Positions 45,339 to 55,675 of a stretch of DNA of 64,000 nucleotides are shown piece by piece. Below the pieces are notes generated by a model, which was given only the letters and a program-made list of their open reading frames with translations, had not been told where the DNA came from and did not search any database. The stretch's first letter is position 1, and the number at the start of each line of letters is the position of its first letter. Source of the stretch: Mycolicibacterium frederiksbergense. Its GTDB lineage: Bacteria > Actinomycetota > Actinomycetes > Mycobacteriales > Mycobacteriaceae. Where the stretch lies: the NCBI RefSeq assembly GCF_029893345.1, contig NZ_JARXVE010000004.1, positions 248,001 to 312,000 of the forward strand, in the 5' to 3' direction. A program made the position numbers and the translations under genes.

Positions 45339-45356
45339 TTTGATCGATTGATCAAA
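45339..45356. promoter_or_regulatory. TetR operator, copy 3
   Basis: TTTGATCGATTGATCAAA, the exact reverse complement of copy 1, starting 53 bp from copy 2. The pair places two dimers about five helical turns apart in front of the SDR. Confidence 0.7.
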
Positions 45357-45373
45357 AATATGGCCGCACAACA

Positions 45374-45407
45374 AACCGGGCCCCCTCCGTCAGGAGGGAG
45401 CCCGGTT
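45374..45407 (-). terminator. Intrinsic terminator of the hsa operon
   Basis: AACCGGGCCCCCTCC (45374-45388) pairs with GGAGGGAGCCCGGTT (45393-45407) with one mismatch around the loop GTCA. Read on the minus strand it is followed by TTGTTGT. It lies 23 bp beyond the hsaB stop and insulates hsa from the SDR promoter. Confidence 0.8.
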
Positions 45408-45430
45408 AGGTTGTCGTGCGGCGCGAAACG

Positions 45431-46000
45431 TCAGAGCCAGGTGTCAGACGTGGTCGCGGTCAGGAAGGATTCCAGGTCGTCACGCCACTGCGCGGGCGTG
45501 TTCTTGTCCGGCTCGATCCCGGTGTACTCACCGCGGTAGAACAGCAGCGGCCGCGGTTTGCGTTTGGGAACCTCGGACAACGAGTGCACCGAGCCGAACA
45601 CCACGAAGTGATCGCCGCCGTCATGCACGGAATGCACATTGCAGTCGATGTGCGCGAGGCTCCCGTCGATCACTGGGGAACCGAGTTCCGATGGCGTCCA
45701 ATCGATTCCGGCGAACTTGTCCGGGGCCTTGGAGCCGAACTGCGCGGACACATGCTGCTGCTTCTCGTGCAGCATGTTGACGCAGAACTTGCCACTGGCC
45801 TCGATGGCCTGCCAGGCCCGCGACTGCTTGGTCGGGCAGAACAGCACCAGCGGCGGATCCAGCGACAGCGCAGCGAAAGACTGGCAGGCAAAGCCGATCG
45901 GCACGTCCTCGTGCACCGTGGTGATCACCGTGACGCCGGTACAGAACTGACCGAGCACATTTCGGAAAGTACGCGGGTCGATCGGCTCAGCGTCCGTCAT
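45431..46000 (-). CDS. hsaB: HsaB, flavin reductase of the 3-HSA hydroxylase
   Basis: From the ATG at 46000 the product has 189 residues, like the M. tuberculosis enzyme. The flavin reductase-like split barrel starts FRNVLGQFCTGVTVITT and contains IGFACQSFAALSLDPPLVLFCPTKQSRAW. HsaB supplies reduced flavin to HsaA for hydroxylation of 3-HSA in sterol ring A/B degradation. It is the last gene of hsaA-hsaD-hsaC-hsaB on the minus strand and is followed directly by a terminator. The nat gene found next in M. tuberculosis is absent. Confidence 0.93.
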   Translation of the reverse strand: MTDAEPIDPRTFRNVLGQFCTGVTVITTVHEDVPIGFACQSFAALSLDPPLVLFCPTKQSRAWQAIEASGKFCVNMLHEKQQHVSAQFGSKAPDKFAGIDWTPSELGSPVIDGSLAHIDCNVHSVHDGGDHFVVFGSVHSLSEVPKRKPRPLLFYRGEYTGIEPDKNTPAQWRDDLESFLTATTSDTWL

Positions 46001-46013
46001 CCGAAAATCACAG

Positions 46014-47786
<1,773 letters not shown>

Positions 47787-48977
47787 TCAGACCATCGTGT
47801 CGGCCGGAGGCAGGCCGAACTCGTTGTTACCGAAGATCAGGTAGGCCCGCTCGGGATCGTTGGCCGCGTGCACCCGGCCGGCATGTGCGTCACGCCAGAA
47901 GCGCTGCACCGGAGCGTCATTGGCCAGCGCGGTGGCACCGGAGGCCTCGAAGAGCCGGTCAATCGAGGCGATGGCACGGCCGGTGGCACGCACCTGATCG
48001 CGACGGGCCCGGGCCCGCAGCTCGAACGGGATCTCCTTGCCCGCCGACAGCAGGGCGTACTCGTCGGCGACATTGCCCGACAGCTGACGCCAGGCGGCGT
48101 CGATGTCACTGGCCGCCTCGGCGATCCGGATCTTGGCGAACGGATCGTCCTTGGCCTTCTCACCGGCGTAGGCCGCGCGGACCCGCTTGCCCTGGTGCTC
48201 GACGTGCGCATCGTAGGCGCCGTAGGCCATACCCACGATGGGGGTCGAGATGGTGGTGGGATGAATTGTGCCCCAAGGCATCTTGTAGACCGGGGCGGTG
48301 TTGGTCTGGTAACCGCCGGCGGTGCCGTCGTTCATCGCCTTGTAGGACAGGAACCGGTGCCGCGGCACGAACGCGTCCTTGACCACGACGGTGTTGCTGC
48401 CGGTACCGCGCAGGCCGACCACGTTCCACACGTCGTCGATGGTGTAGTCGCTGATCGGGATCAGGAAGCTGCCGAAGTCGACCGGCCGGCCGTCCTTGAT
48501 CACCGGGCCGCCCAGGAACGCCCAGGTGGCGTGATCGCAACCCGAGGACCAGTTCCAGGCGCCGTTGACGATGTAGCCGTCGCCGGTCTCGGTCACAACG
48601 CCGGCACCCATCGGAGCGTAGGAAGACGAGACCCGGACCGCGGTGTCCTCGCCCCAGACGTCCTCCTGGGCCTGCTGATCGAACAGCGCCAGATGCCAGT
48701 TGTGCACGCCGATGATGCCGGCCACCCAGCCGGTCGAACCGCAGGCGCTGGCCAGCCGCCGGACGGCCTCGTAGAAGACCGTCGGATCACACTGCAGGCC
48801 GCCCCACTGCTCCGGCTGCAGCAGCTTGAAGAAACCGATGTCCTCGAGCGCCTTGACGTTCGCGTCGGGCAGCTTACGAAGATCCTCGGTTTCCTGAGCG
48901 CGCTCGCGTAGCACCGGCAACAGTTCGTCGATGCCGGCCAGGACCGCCTGCACGTCACGCTGTTCAATGGATGTCAC
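47787..48977 (-). CDS. hsaA: HsaA, oxygenase component of 3-HSA hydroxylase
   Basis: The GTG at 48977 with GGGAGG upstream gives 396 residues, beginning MTSIEQRDVQAVLAGIDELLPVLRERAQ, in line with the known start. The fold is acyl-CoA-dehydrogenase-like (group D flavin monooxygenase), with FGFFKLLQPEQWGGLQ-type N-domain and GTGSNTVVVKDAFVPRHR in the centre. HsaA hydroxylates 3-HSA using reduced flavin from HsaB. It is the first gene of the hsa operon, divergent from kshB, with a KstR box 68 bp upstream. Confidence 0.94.
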   Translation of the reverse strand: MTSIEQRDVQAVLAGIDELLPVLRERAQETEDLRKLPDANVKALEDIGFFKLLQPEQWGGLQCDPTVFYEAVRRLASACGSTGWVAGIIGVHNWHLALFDQQAQEDVWGEDTAVRVSSSYAPMGAGVVTETGDGYIVNGAWNWSSGCDHATWAFLGGPVIKDGRPVDFGSFLIPISDYTIDDVWNVVGLRGTGSNTVVVKDAFVPRHRFLSYKAMNDGTAGGYQTNTAPVYKMPWGTIHPTTISTPIVGMAYGAYDAHVEHQGKRVRAAYAGEKAKDDPFAKIRIAEAASDIDAAWRQLSGNVADEYALLSAGKEIPFELRARARRDQVRATGRAIASIDRLFEASGATALANDAPVQRFWRDAHAGRVHAANDPERAYLIFGNNEFGLPPADTMV

Positions 48978-49045
48978 TGAAATGCCTCCCAAGAATCGGA
49001 CTGCGATGAGCGCTTACGCGAAGAGCTGATCACTTAGACAGAGAT

Positions 49046-49059
49046 TAGAACACGTTACG
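49046..49059. promoter_or_regulatory. KstR box, hsaA side
   Basis: TAGAACACGTTACG matches TnnAACnnGTTnnA except for the last base. It lies 69 bp upstream of hsaA, 54 bp from a second, perfect box. Confidence 0.65.
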
Positions 49060-49113
49060 ATTTGTGTCGAGTAGCGACTTCTAACAGGGGCTGGACCAGC
49101 GCAAGCATGTTTT

Positions 49114-49127
49114 TGTAACATGTTCTA
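49114..49127. promoter_or_regulatory. KstR box, kshB side
   Basis: TGTAACATGTTCTA fits the KstR consensus TnnAACnnGTTnnA exactly, 26 bp before the kshB start codon, where a bound repressor would block the promoter. Confidence 0.85.
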
Positions 49128-49153
49128 GTTATGAGTGAAGAGAGGGTCCAGCC

Positions 49154-50212
49154 GTGACGGATGAGCCACTGGGCAGCCACGTGCTCGAACTGCAGGTGAG
49201 TGCAGTCATCGAAGAGACCGCAGACGCGCGGTCCCTGGTGTTCTGCGTGCCGGAGGGATCAAACATCCCGGCCGAGCGACTGCGTTACGCCCCGGGTCAG
49301 TTCCTGACCCTGCGAGTGCCCAGCGATCGCACCGGCTCGGTGGCCCGGTGCTACTCGTTGTCCAGTTCGCCGGTGACCGACGACCAGCTGACCGTGACGG
49401 TCAAGCGGACCGCCGACGGCTATGCCTCGAACTGGTTGTGCGACAACGCGCACGTCGGGATGCGGATGCACGTGCTGGCCCCGTCGGGCACGTTCGTACC
49501 CAAGAACCTCGACACCGACCTCCTGCTGCTGGCGGCAGGCAGCGGTATCACCCCGATGATGGCGATCTGCAAGTCCGCGCTGGCCGAGGGCACCGGCAAC
49601 GTCGTGCTCGTCTACGCCAACCGGGACGAAGGATCGGTCATCTTCGCGGCGACACTGCGCGAACTGGCCGCCAAGTACCCCGACCGGCTCACCGTCGTGC
49701 ACTGGCTGGAGAGCGTGCAGGGCCTGCCCAGCACCAGCGCGCTGGCCGGACTGGTCGCGCCCTACACCGGACGCGACGCATTCATCTGCGGGCCCGGACC
49801 GTTCATGGCGGCAGCCGAGCAGGCGCTGCAGCTGGCCGGCACCCCCAACGAGCGCATCCACATCGAGGTGTTCAAGTCGCTGGAGTCCGACCCATTCGCA
49901 GCGGTGGTCATCGAAGAAGACGACAGCGATCAGGGACCGGCCACCGCGATCGTCACCCTGGACGGCACCACGCACGAGATCAGCTGGCCCCGTTCGGCGA
50001 AGCTGCTCGACGTGCTGCTGAACAAGGGCCTGGACGCACCGTTCTCCTGCCGGGAAGGCCACTGCGGGGCGTGCGCGGTACTCAAGAAGTCCGGTGACGT
50101 CGAGATGGAGATCAACGACGTGCTCGAGCCCGCCGACCTCGAAGAGGGTTTGATCCTTGGCTGCCAGGCCACGCCGGTGTCGGATTCAGTCGAAGTCACC
50201 TACGACGAGTAG
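49154..50212 (+). CDS. kshB: KshB, reductase of 3-ketosteroid 9-alpha-hydroxylase
   Basis: A GTG start gives 352 residues with three modules: FAD-binding (RCYSLSSSP near 55-65), NAD-binding (LLAAGSGITPMMAICKSAL near 125) and a C-terminal plant-type [2Fe-2S] ferredoxin with PFSCREGHCGACAVL and a distant fourth cysteine in ILGCQA. KshB passes electrons from NADH to the Rieske oxygenase KshA, which opens ring B. No kshA is in the window. It is divergent from hsaA and matches Rv3571. Confidence 0.94.
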   Translation: MTDEPLGSHVLELQVSAVIEETADARSLVFCVPEGSNIPAERLRYAPGQFLTLRVPSDRTGSVARCYSLSSSPVTDDQLTVTVKRTADGYASNWLCDNAHVGMRMHVLAPSGTFVPKNLDTDLLLLAAGSGITPMMAICKSALAEGTGNVVLVYANRDEGSVIFAATLRELAAKYPDRLTVVHWLESVQGLPSTSALAGLVAPYTGRDAFICGPGPFMAAAEQALQLAGTPNERIHIEVFKSLESDPFAAVVIEEDDSDQGPATAIVTLDGTTHEISWPRSAKLLDVLLNKGLDAPFSCREGHCGACAVLKKSGDVEMEINDVLEPADLEEGLILGCQATPVSDSVEVTYDE

Positions 50213-50228
50213 CAACGGGATACCTTTC

Positions 50229-50819
50229 ATGACGATGACCGCCTCAATGAGCAAGCTCGCCACAGCGAGCGCGGCAGCAATGCTGGCCGCGATGCTGACC
50301 AACCCCGCAACGGCCACGGCTGCAGCCAACTCTGCGGTCAAGTCGATCCCCGTCGACGGGGCCACCCAGATCGAGATGCACGTGAGCGCCGAGTGTTCCG
50401 GCGGCAGGTGCACCTTCAACACCCGCGCCAACCTGTTGACCCCGGACGGGCCGACCGGCTTCCCCGGCGACACCTGGGCCCGCCAGACCATCACACTGCG
50501 CAGCCCGGACCGCAACGTGTGGCAGGAAGCCTCCTACAGCGCACCGGCCGGCATGCCGCGCGAAATCAAGGGCTCCAATCACGACAACGTGATAGCCCGG
50601 TTGCTCAGGTCGATCAACGACGTCGAAATCTCGGCGACCTACTTCGGCGGCGGGCCGATAGAACGATTCACCATCGACGGTGAATCGGTGCCCACAGACT
50701 GGATCTCCGGCCGGCCGGCCACCAGCGCCGGCTTCATCGCGTGCAGCCAGATCCAGGTGGTCTACGGCGGCGTGAACCTCACCACGCCCACCGCCTGCGC
50801 GCAGACCACCTTCAGCTGA
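50229..50819 (+). CDS. Secreted protein of unknown function (Rv3572-like)
   Basis: From the ATG at 50229, 16 bp after kshB, the product has 196 residues. The first ~35 form a signal peptide (hydrophobic LATASAAAMLAAMLTNPATATAA). The mature part is beta-rich and has two cysteine pairs: ECSGGRC near the start and IACSQ / TACAQ near the end, suggesting disulfides. Its place between kshB and fadE34 is conserved in M. tuberculosis. No enzymatic motif is visible; a role linked to sterol use is only suggested by position. Confidence 0.8.
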   Translation: MTMTASMSKLATASAAAMLAAMLTNPATATAAANSAVKSIPVDGATQIEMHVSAECSGGRCTFNTRANLLTPDGPTGFPGDTWARQTITLRSPDRNVWQEASYSAPAGMPREIKGSNHDNVIARLLRSINDVEISATYFGGGPIERFTIDGESVPTDWISGRPATSAGFIACSQIQVVYGGVNLTTPTACAQTTFS

Positions 50820-50828
50820 CGCCTGCCG

Positions 50829-52937
50829 CTACCGCGGCAGGCCCAGCAGCCGTTCCCCGGCCAGGGTCAGCAGAATCTGCTCGGTGCCGCCGGCGATGGT
50901 CAGGCAGCGCGTGTTCAGGAAGTCGTGCACCTCCTGGTTGCGCACCGCACCGCCACCGTCGGACAGCTCCAGCCGGAACTCCGACAGCGCCTGGCGGTAG
51001 CGGACGCCGATCAGCTTGCGGGCACTGGCCTGCGCGCCGGTGTCCTGACCGTCCACCGCCAACTGCGCGATCCGCTGATCGAGCAGCGACCCCACCTGAG
51101 CCGTCAGGATCAACGCGCCCAACCGATCCTCGTCGGCCGCATCGAGGCCGCCCTTGCTGACCGTGCGCAGCAACTCCTCCATCGGGTTACCCAGCGCGGT
51201 GCCACCGGCCATCGCCACCCGCTCGTTGGCCAGCGTGGTGCGCGCCAACCGCCAGCCATCGTTGACGGTGCCCACCACCATCTCGTCGGGCACGAACACG
51301 TCGTCGAAGAACACCTCATTGAACAGTTCGTCACCGGTGATCTCGCGCAGCGGCCGGATCACCAGGCCCGGCGTCTTCATGTCGATCAGGAAATAGGTGA
51401 TGCCCTTGTGTTTCGGGGCGTCGGCGTCGGTACGCGCCAGGCACACCCCCCAGTGCGCCTTCTGCGCCGCCGAGGTCCACACCTTCTGCCCGGTGAGCTT
51501 CCAGCCGCCGTCGGCACGAACAGCCTTCATCCGCAGCGCGGCCAGGTCGGACCCCGCGCCCGGCTCGGAAAACAGCTGGCACCAGTTCAATTCACCGCGC
51601 AGCGTCGCAGGCACGAACTGGTCGATCTGCTCGGCGCTGCCGTGCTCCAGGATGGTGGGCACCGCCCACCACCCGATCACCAGATCCGGCCGGTCAACCC
51701 CGGCGGCGGCGAGTTCCTGATCGATCAGCAACTGCTCGGCAGCAGATGCGTTGCGGCCGTACGGACGCGGCCAGTGCGGAGCCAACAGACCGGAATCGGC
51801 CAGCGCGACCTGCCGCTTGTCCACCGGCTGGGCGGCCACCTCGGCGACCGCCGCGCTGATCTCGGGCCGCAGGCCCGCCACCGACTCCAGATCGATGTGC
51901 AGCTCGCGACGCACACCCTGCCCGGTGAGCGCGGCCACCCGCCGCAGCCACCGGCGACGGCCTCCGAGCGCGTGCGAAATCCCGTATGCGCGACGCAAAT
52001 ACAGGTGCGCATCATGTTCCCAGGTGATGCCGATACCGCCGAGCACCTGGATGCAGTCTTTGGCGTTCGCCTCCGCCGCATCGATTCCGGCGGCAGCCAC
52101 CACCGCCGCGGCGATCGACAGCTGGGAATCGGATTCGGCCACCGCACGGGCCGCGTCGGCCGCCGACACCGAAGCCTGCTCGGAACGCAGCAGCATCTCG
52201 GCGCACATGTGCTTGACGGCCTGGAAGCTGCCGATCGGCTTGCCGAACTGCTCGCGCACCTTCGCGTACTCGGTCGCGGTCTGCAGCGTCCAGCGCGCCA
52301 GCCCGGCGGCTTCGGCGCCCAGCACCACCGCGGTGATGTCCTCGAACCGCTGCCGCGACACCGCGAGCACCTGCGCGGGAGCCGAGTCGAGCGTCACCCG
52401 GGCCAGCGGCAGCGAGATGTCGGTGGCGGCCAGCAGCTGCACCGTCACACCCGCGGCGGCCGCGTCGACCAGCACCACCTGATCCCCGGCCGGCAGCAGC
52501 AGCACCCCGGCGGCGTCGGCCCCCAGGACGTACTCGGCGGTGCCGGACACCCGGTCGCCGTCGAGCCGCAGCTCGGCACTCAGCGCGGCACCGGCGGTGC
52601 GCTCACCGGCCACCAGGGCCTCCAGCACGGCCGCATCGGTGACGATCAGGGTGGCCAACGCCGTCGTGGCCACCGGACCGGGAACCAGCGCGGCGGCGGC
52701 CTCGTCGACCATCGCGCACAGGTCCGCGACCGTGCCGCCGGCACCGCCCTGGTCCTCGGGAACGGCAACGCTGAAAATCCCCAGTTCGGCGAGCCCCTGA
52801 AACGGCCTGCGCCAGGCGTCGAAGTCGTTCTCACCCTCGCGGGCCGCGGCCGTCGGGCCGGCCGCAGCGGCCCAACTCCGCACCAGGTCGCGGGCGGCGA
52901 ACTGCTCGTCAGTAATAATGGCTGACGCCCCGGACAT
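50829..52937 (-). CDS. fadE34: Double-length acyl-CoA dehydrogenase FadE34
   Basis: The ATG at 52937 follows AGGAGG and gives 702 residues, made of two fused ACAD units: the first (about 10-360) ends with VLGGIGITWEHDAHLYLRRAYG, the second (about 370-702) carries SEPGAGSDLAALR, WKLTGQKVWTSAAQKAHW and the terminal IAGGTEQILLTLAGERLLGLPR. The fusion replaces the separate subunits of alpha2beta2 steroid dehydrogenases. FadE34 introduces the double bond in sterol side-chain CoA esters. It is divergent from kstR with one KstR box between. Confidence 0.93.
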   Translation of the reverse strand: MSGASAIITDEQFAARDLVRSWAAAAGPTAAAREGENDFDAWRRPFQGLAELGIFSVAVPEDQGGAGGTVADLCAMVDEAAAALVPGPVATTALATLIVTDAAVLEALVAGERTAGAALSAELRLDGDRVSGTAEYVLGADAAGVLLLPAGDQVVLVDAAAAGVTVQLLAATDISLPLARVTLDSAPAQVLAVSRQRFEDITAVVLGAEAAGLARWTLQTATEYAKVREQFGKPIGSFQAVKHMCAEMLLRSEQASVSAADAARAVAESDSQLSIAAAVVAAAGIDAAEANAKDCIQVLGGIGITWEHDAHLYLRRAYGISHALGGRRRWLRRVAALTGQGVRRELHIDLESVAGLRPEISAAVAEVAAQPVDKRQVALADSGLLAPHWPRPYGRNASAAEQLLIDQELAAAGVDRPDLVIGWWAVPTILEHGSAEQIDQFVPATLRGELNWCQLFSEPGAGSDLAALRMKAVRADGGWKLTGQKVWTSAAQKAHWGVCLARTDADAPKHKGITYFLIDMKTPGLVIRPLREITGDELFNEVFFDDVFVPDEMVVGTVNDGWRLARTTLANERVAMAGGTALGNPMEELLRTVSKGGLDAADEDRLGALILTAQVGSLLDQRIAQLAVDGQDTGAQASARKLIGVRYRQALSEFRLELSDGGGAVRNQEVHDFLNTRCLTIAGGTEQILLTLAGERLLGLPR

Positions 52938-52982
52938 GGTGGACCTCCTAGTCACCTGACGCGGGAACCCCATGCTTCCCAC

Positions 52983-52996
52983 TAGAACGTGTTCTA
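52983..52996. promoter_or_regulatory. KstR box between fadE34 and kstR
   Basis: TAGAACGTGTTCTA is a perfect palindrome and fits TnnAACnnGTTnnA exactly. It is 45 bp upstream of fadE34, and can mediate autorepression of kstR. Confidence 0.88.
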
Positions 52997-53138
52997 ATGG
53001 TGACAGCGTTCGACCGTCAAGTCGACCCGCATCACAGCAGGACACGTCCGTGTGTTTACCGCACGGAGGTGAGATGAAGGAGATCGACGTGCGTATCGTT
53101 TTCCCCGAGGTACGCAACCAGAAGGAGCCACACACCCC

Positions 53139-53816
53139 ATGTCCGGCGCATCACAGCCAACAGGCAACGAATCGTCCGGCGCGGACTCGCGACCACGCGA
53201 GGTTCTGACCGTGGCGGTCCTCGCCGAGTCCGAACTCGGCTCCGAAGCACAGCGCGAGCGTCGTAAGCGCATCCTGGACGCCACCCTGGCCATCGCCTCC
53301 AAGGGCGGCTACGAGGCCGTCCAGATGCGTGCGGTCGCCGAACGCGCCGATGTCGCGGTCGGCACGCTCTACCGCTACTTCCCGTCCAAGGTGCACCTGC
53401 TGGTCTCCGCGCTGGGCCGGGAATTCGAACGCATCGACGCCAAGACCGACCGGGCCGCGCTGGCCGGTGGCACCCCGTATCAGCGGCTGAGCTTCATGGT
53501 CGGCAAGCTGAACCGGGCCATGCAGCGCAACCCGCTGCTCACCGAGGCCATGACGCGGGCCTTCGTCTTCGCCGACGCATCGGCGGCCGGCGAGGTGGAC
53601 CACGTCGGCAAGCTGATGGACTCGATGTTCGCCCGGGCCATGAGCGACGGCGAACCGACCGAGGACCAGTACCACATCGCCCGGGTCATCTCCGACGTGT
53701 GGCTGTCCAACCTGCTGGCCTGGCTGACCCGGCGGGCCTCGGCCACCGACGTCAGCAAGCGACTGGACCTGGCCGTGCGACTGCTGATCGGCGCCGAGGA
53801 CAAACCTAAGATCTAG
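53139..53816 (+). CDS. kstR: KstR, TetR-family repressor of cholesterol catabolism
   Basis: The frame from 53139 encodes 225 residues; a GTG at 53211 would start exactly where the shorter M. tuberculosis form does (AVLAESELGSEAQRERRKR). The helix-turn-helix is DATLAIASKGGYEAVQMRAVAERADVAVGTLYRYFPSKVHLL, followed by the helical ligand domain ending RASATDVSKRLDLAVRLLIG. KstR binds 3-oxo-steroid CoA thioesters and then leaves its operators. It controls hsa, kshB, fadE34 and itself here. Confidence 0.95.
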   Translation: MSGASQPTGNESSGADSRPREVLTVAVLAESELGSEAQRERRKRILDATLAIASKGGYEAVQMRAVAERADVAVGTLYRYFPSKVHLLVSALGREFERIDAKTDRAALAGGTPYQRLSFMVGKLNRAMQRNPLLTEAMTRAFVFADASAAGEVDHVGKLMDSMFARAMSDGEPTEDQYHIARVISDVWLSNLLAWLTRRASATDVSKRLDLAVRLLIGAEDKPKI

Positions 53817-53819
53817 CCG

Positions 53820-54563
53820 GTGAGCCTCTCTGCCGAACTCAGGACCGCACTGACCCGGGCCGCGCAGGCCCCAAGGCTGCTGGTCACCTCTGATTTCGAC
53901 GGCACGCTCGCCCCGATCGTCAACAATCCCGCCGACGCCCGCCCGCTGCCCGAGGCGGCTGCGGCGCTTGTGGCGCTCTCTGAATGCCCCGGCACCGCGG
54001 CCGCGCTGATCTCCGGGCGTGGGTTGGACGTCTTGCGGGAACTGTCGGGCATGCCCGCCACCGTGCACCTGGTCGGCAGCCACGGGGCGGAATTCAATAC
54101 CGGATTCGCTCACCCCATCGATCAGGTTCTGCTGGACACGATCGCCGCCGAATTGACATCCATCGCCGCCGAGCGGCCCGGGGTAGCCGTCGAACTCAAA
54201 CCCGCCAGTGTGGCTCTGCATGTGCGCAACGCCGAACCCGCCGACGCCGAAGCCGCTCTGGCACAGGCACATCAGTCCGCGCGGGCCTGGGACGCGCAGC
54301 TGACCGAGGGCAAGGCCGTGCTGGAATTCGCGGTGATCACCACCGACAAGGGTGAGGCCATCGACATCCTGCGCGAGGAGCACCAGGCGTCGGCGGTGAT
54401 CTACATCGGCGACGACGTCACCGACGAGAAGGCGTTCCGCAGGTTGCGCGACGGAGACGTGGGCGTCAAGGTCGGGCCGGGCGAGACCCTGGCCGCCCAC
54501 CGGGTGCCCGAGCCCGAAGACGTCGCAACCGCCCTGACTTACCTGCTCGCGATCCGTCGCTGA
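53820..54563 (+). CDS. Trehalose-6-phosphate phosphatase-like HAD enzyme
   Basis: A GTG start 3 bp after kstR gives 247 residues. HAD motif I is TSDFDGTLAP near 22, motif II/cap ALISGRGLDVLRELSG, then GSHGAEF, and motifs III/IV in KGEAIDIL and IYIGDDVTDEKAF near 199-211. The set equals OtsB, which dephosphorylates trehalose-6-phosphate. Its end touches the convergent LacI gene. It may be co-transcribed with kstR. Confidence 0.87.
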   Translation: MSLSAELRTALTRAAQAPRLLVTSDFDGTLAPIVNNPADARPLPEAAAALVALSECPGTAAALISGRGLDVLRELSGMPATVHLVGSHGAEFNTGFAHPIDQVLLDTIAAELTSIAAERPGVAVELKPASVALHVRNAEPADAEAALAQAHQSARAWDAQLTEGKAVLEFAVITTDKGEAIDILREEHQASAVIYIGDDVTDEKAFRRLRDGDVGVKVGPGETLAAHRVPEPEDVATALTYLLAIRR

Positions 54564-55664
54564 CTAGCCCGGCGACCCCGACGTCCGGCCGCGCACCACC
54601 TCGGTGTCGAGCACCTCGATCACCGGCAACCCTGACCCCGGCGGATTGTGCAGCAATTCACCGGCCCGCCGGCCCTTCTCCAGGCTGGACTGCACCACCG
54701 TGGTCAGGCCGCGGCCCAACGCCTCGGGCACCCCGTCAAACCCGGTCACCGTCATCTGCCCCGGCACATAGATGCCCCGGGAGCGCAGATAATCCATGGC
54801 CGACAACGCCAGCACATCAGCGGTGCACATCAGCGCGGTGATCCGCGGATTGATCTCCAGCGCCACCTCCGCGGCGGCACCGCCGGACGTCGGCAGATGG
54901 TCAAAGCTCTCCACCACCGTCAGCGTGCTGGGCGCCAGCCCGGCGGCCGTCATCGCGTCGTACACCCCGTGGATACGTTCCCGCTGCACATGGAAATGCG
55001 GTGTCAGCACCCGATCCGGGTCGGCCGGTGCGGGTCTCGTGCCCTGGTGCGGCCAGTCCCGGCCCAGCCGCATGGTCAGCAGACCGATGTCGGTGTGACC
55101 GAGTTCCAGCACGTGCTCGGCCAACCGCCGCATCCCGCCGCGGTCATCGATGCTGACCCGTGACGCCCCCGGCACATCCTTGGGCTGGTCCACCACCACG
55201 ACCGGTAACTGACGCTGCAGCACCACCGGCAGATAGGGGTCGTCGTCGGAGGCGGAATACACCACGAATCCGTCGACCCCGGCCGCGAGCACCGCGGCCG
55301 AGCCGTCCTCGAAGCTGCGGTTTGGCCCGATCGCGACCAGCAGCAGGCCCTGCCCCACCGCTTCGCAGGATTCGGCAAGACCGGCAACGAATTCCAGCGC
55401 GGCCGGATCGCTGAACGAATAGTTGAGCGGCTCGGTGATGATCAGCCCCACCGCGCCGGCCCTGCGGGTCCGCAGGGACCGCGCCACCGGATCGGGCCCG
55501 GCATAGCCCAACTGCTTGGCAGCCGCGAAGATCCGCTCACGAAGCTCGGTCGACAACTGGTCAGGACGGTTGTACGCGTTGGAGATCGTGGTACGCGAAA
55601 CCTTCAGTTCGGCCGCTAACGAGGCCAGGGTGGCCCGCCGTGGCGGGTGGGGACTCCTGGGCAT
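54564..55664 (-). CDS. LacI-family transcriptional regulator
   Basis: The 366-residue protein has the LacI headpiece TLASLAAELKVSRTTISNAYNRPDQLSTELRERIFAAAKQLGYAG at about 12-56 and a periplasmic-binding-like sensor (GAVGLIITEPLNYSF, VDGFVVYSASDDDPYL, ITALMCTADVLALSAMDYLRSRG, TVTGFDGVPEA). It is convergent with the phosphatase, zero bases apart, and upstream of znuB on the same strand. Ligand and targets are not evident; the corresponding gene (Rv3575c) is conserved next to kstR. Confidence 0.88.
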   Translation of the reverse strand: MPRSPHPPRRATLASLAAELKVSRTTISNAYNRPDQLSTELRERIFAAAKQLGYAGPDPVARSLRTRRAGAVGLIITEPLNYSFSDPAALEFVAGLAESCEAVGQGLLLVAIGPNRSFEDGSAAVLAAGVDGFVVYSASDDDPYLPVVLQRQLPVVVVDQPKDVPGASRVSIDDRGGMRRLAEHVLELGHTDIGLLTMRLGRDWPHQGTRPAPADPDRVLTPHFHVQRERIHGVYDAMTAAGLAPSTLTVVESFDHLPTSGGAAAEVALEINPRITALMCTADVLALSAMDYLRSRGIYVPGQMTVTGFDGVPEALGRGLTTVVQSSLEKGRRAGELLHNPPGSGLPVIEVLDTEVVRGRTSGSPG

Positions 55665-55675
55665 GCTCCCCGAGG

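Noticed and set aside
50925..52925. Plus-strand open frame of 666 codons opposite fadE34
   Set aside because: Same high-GC antisense artefact; FadE34 is supported by motifs, start site and a KstR box.
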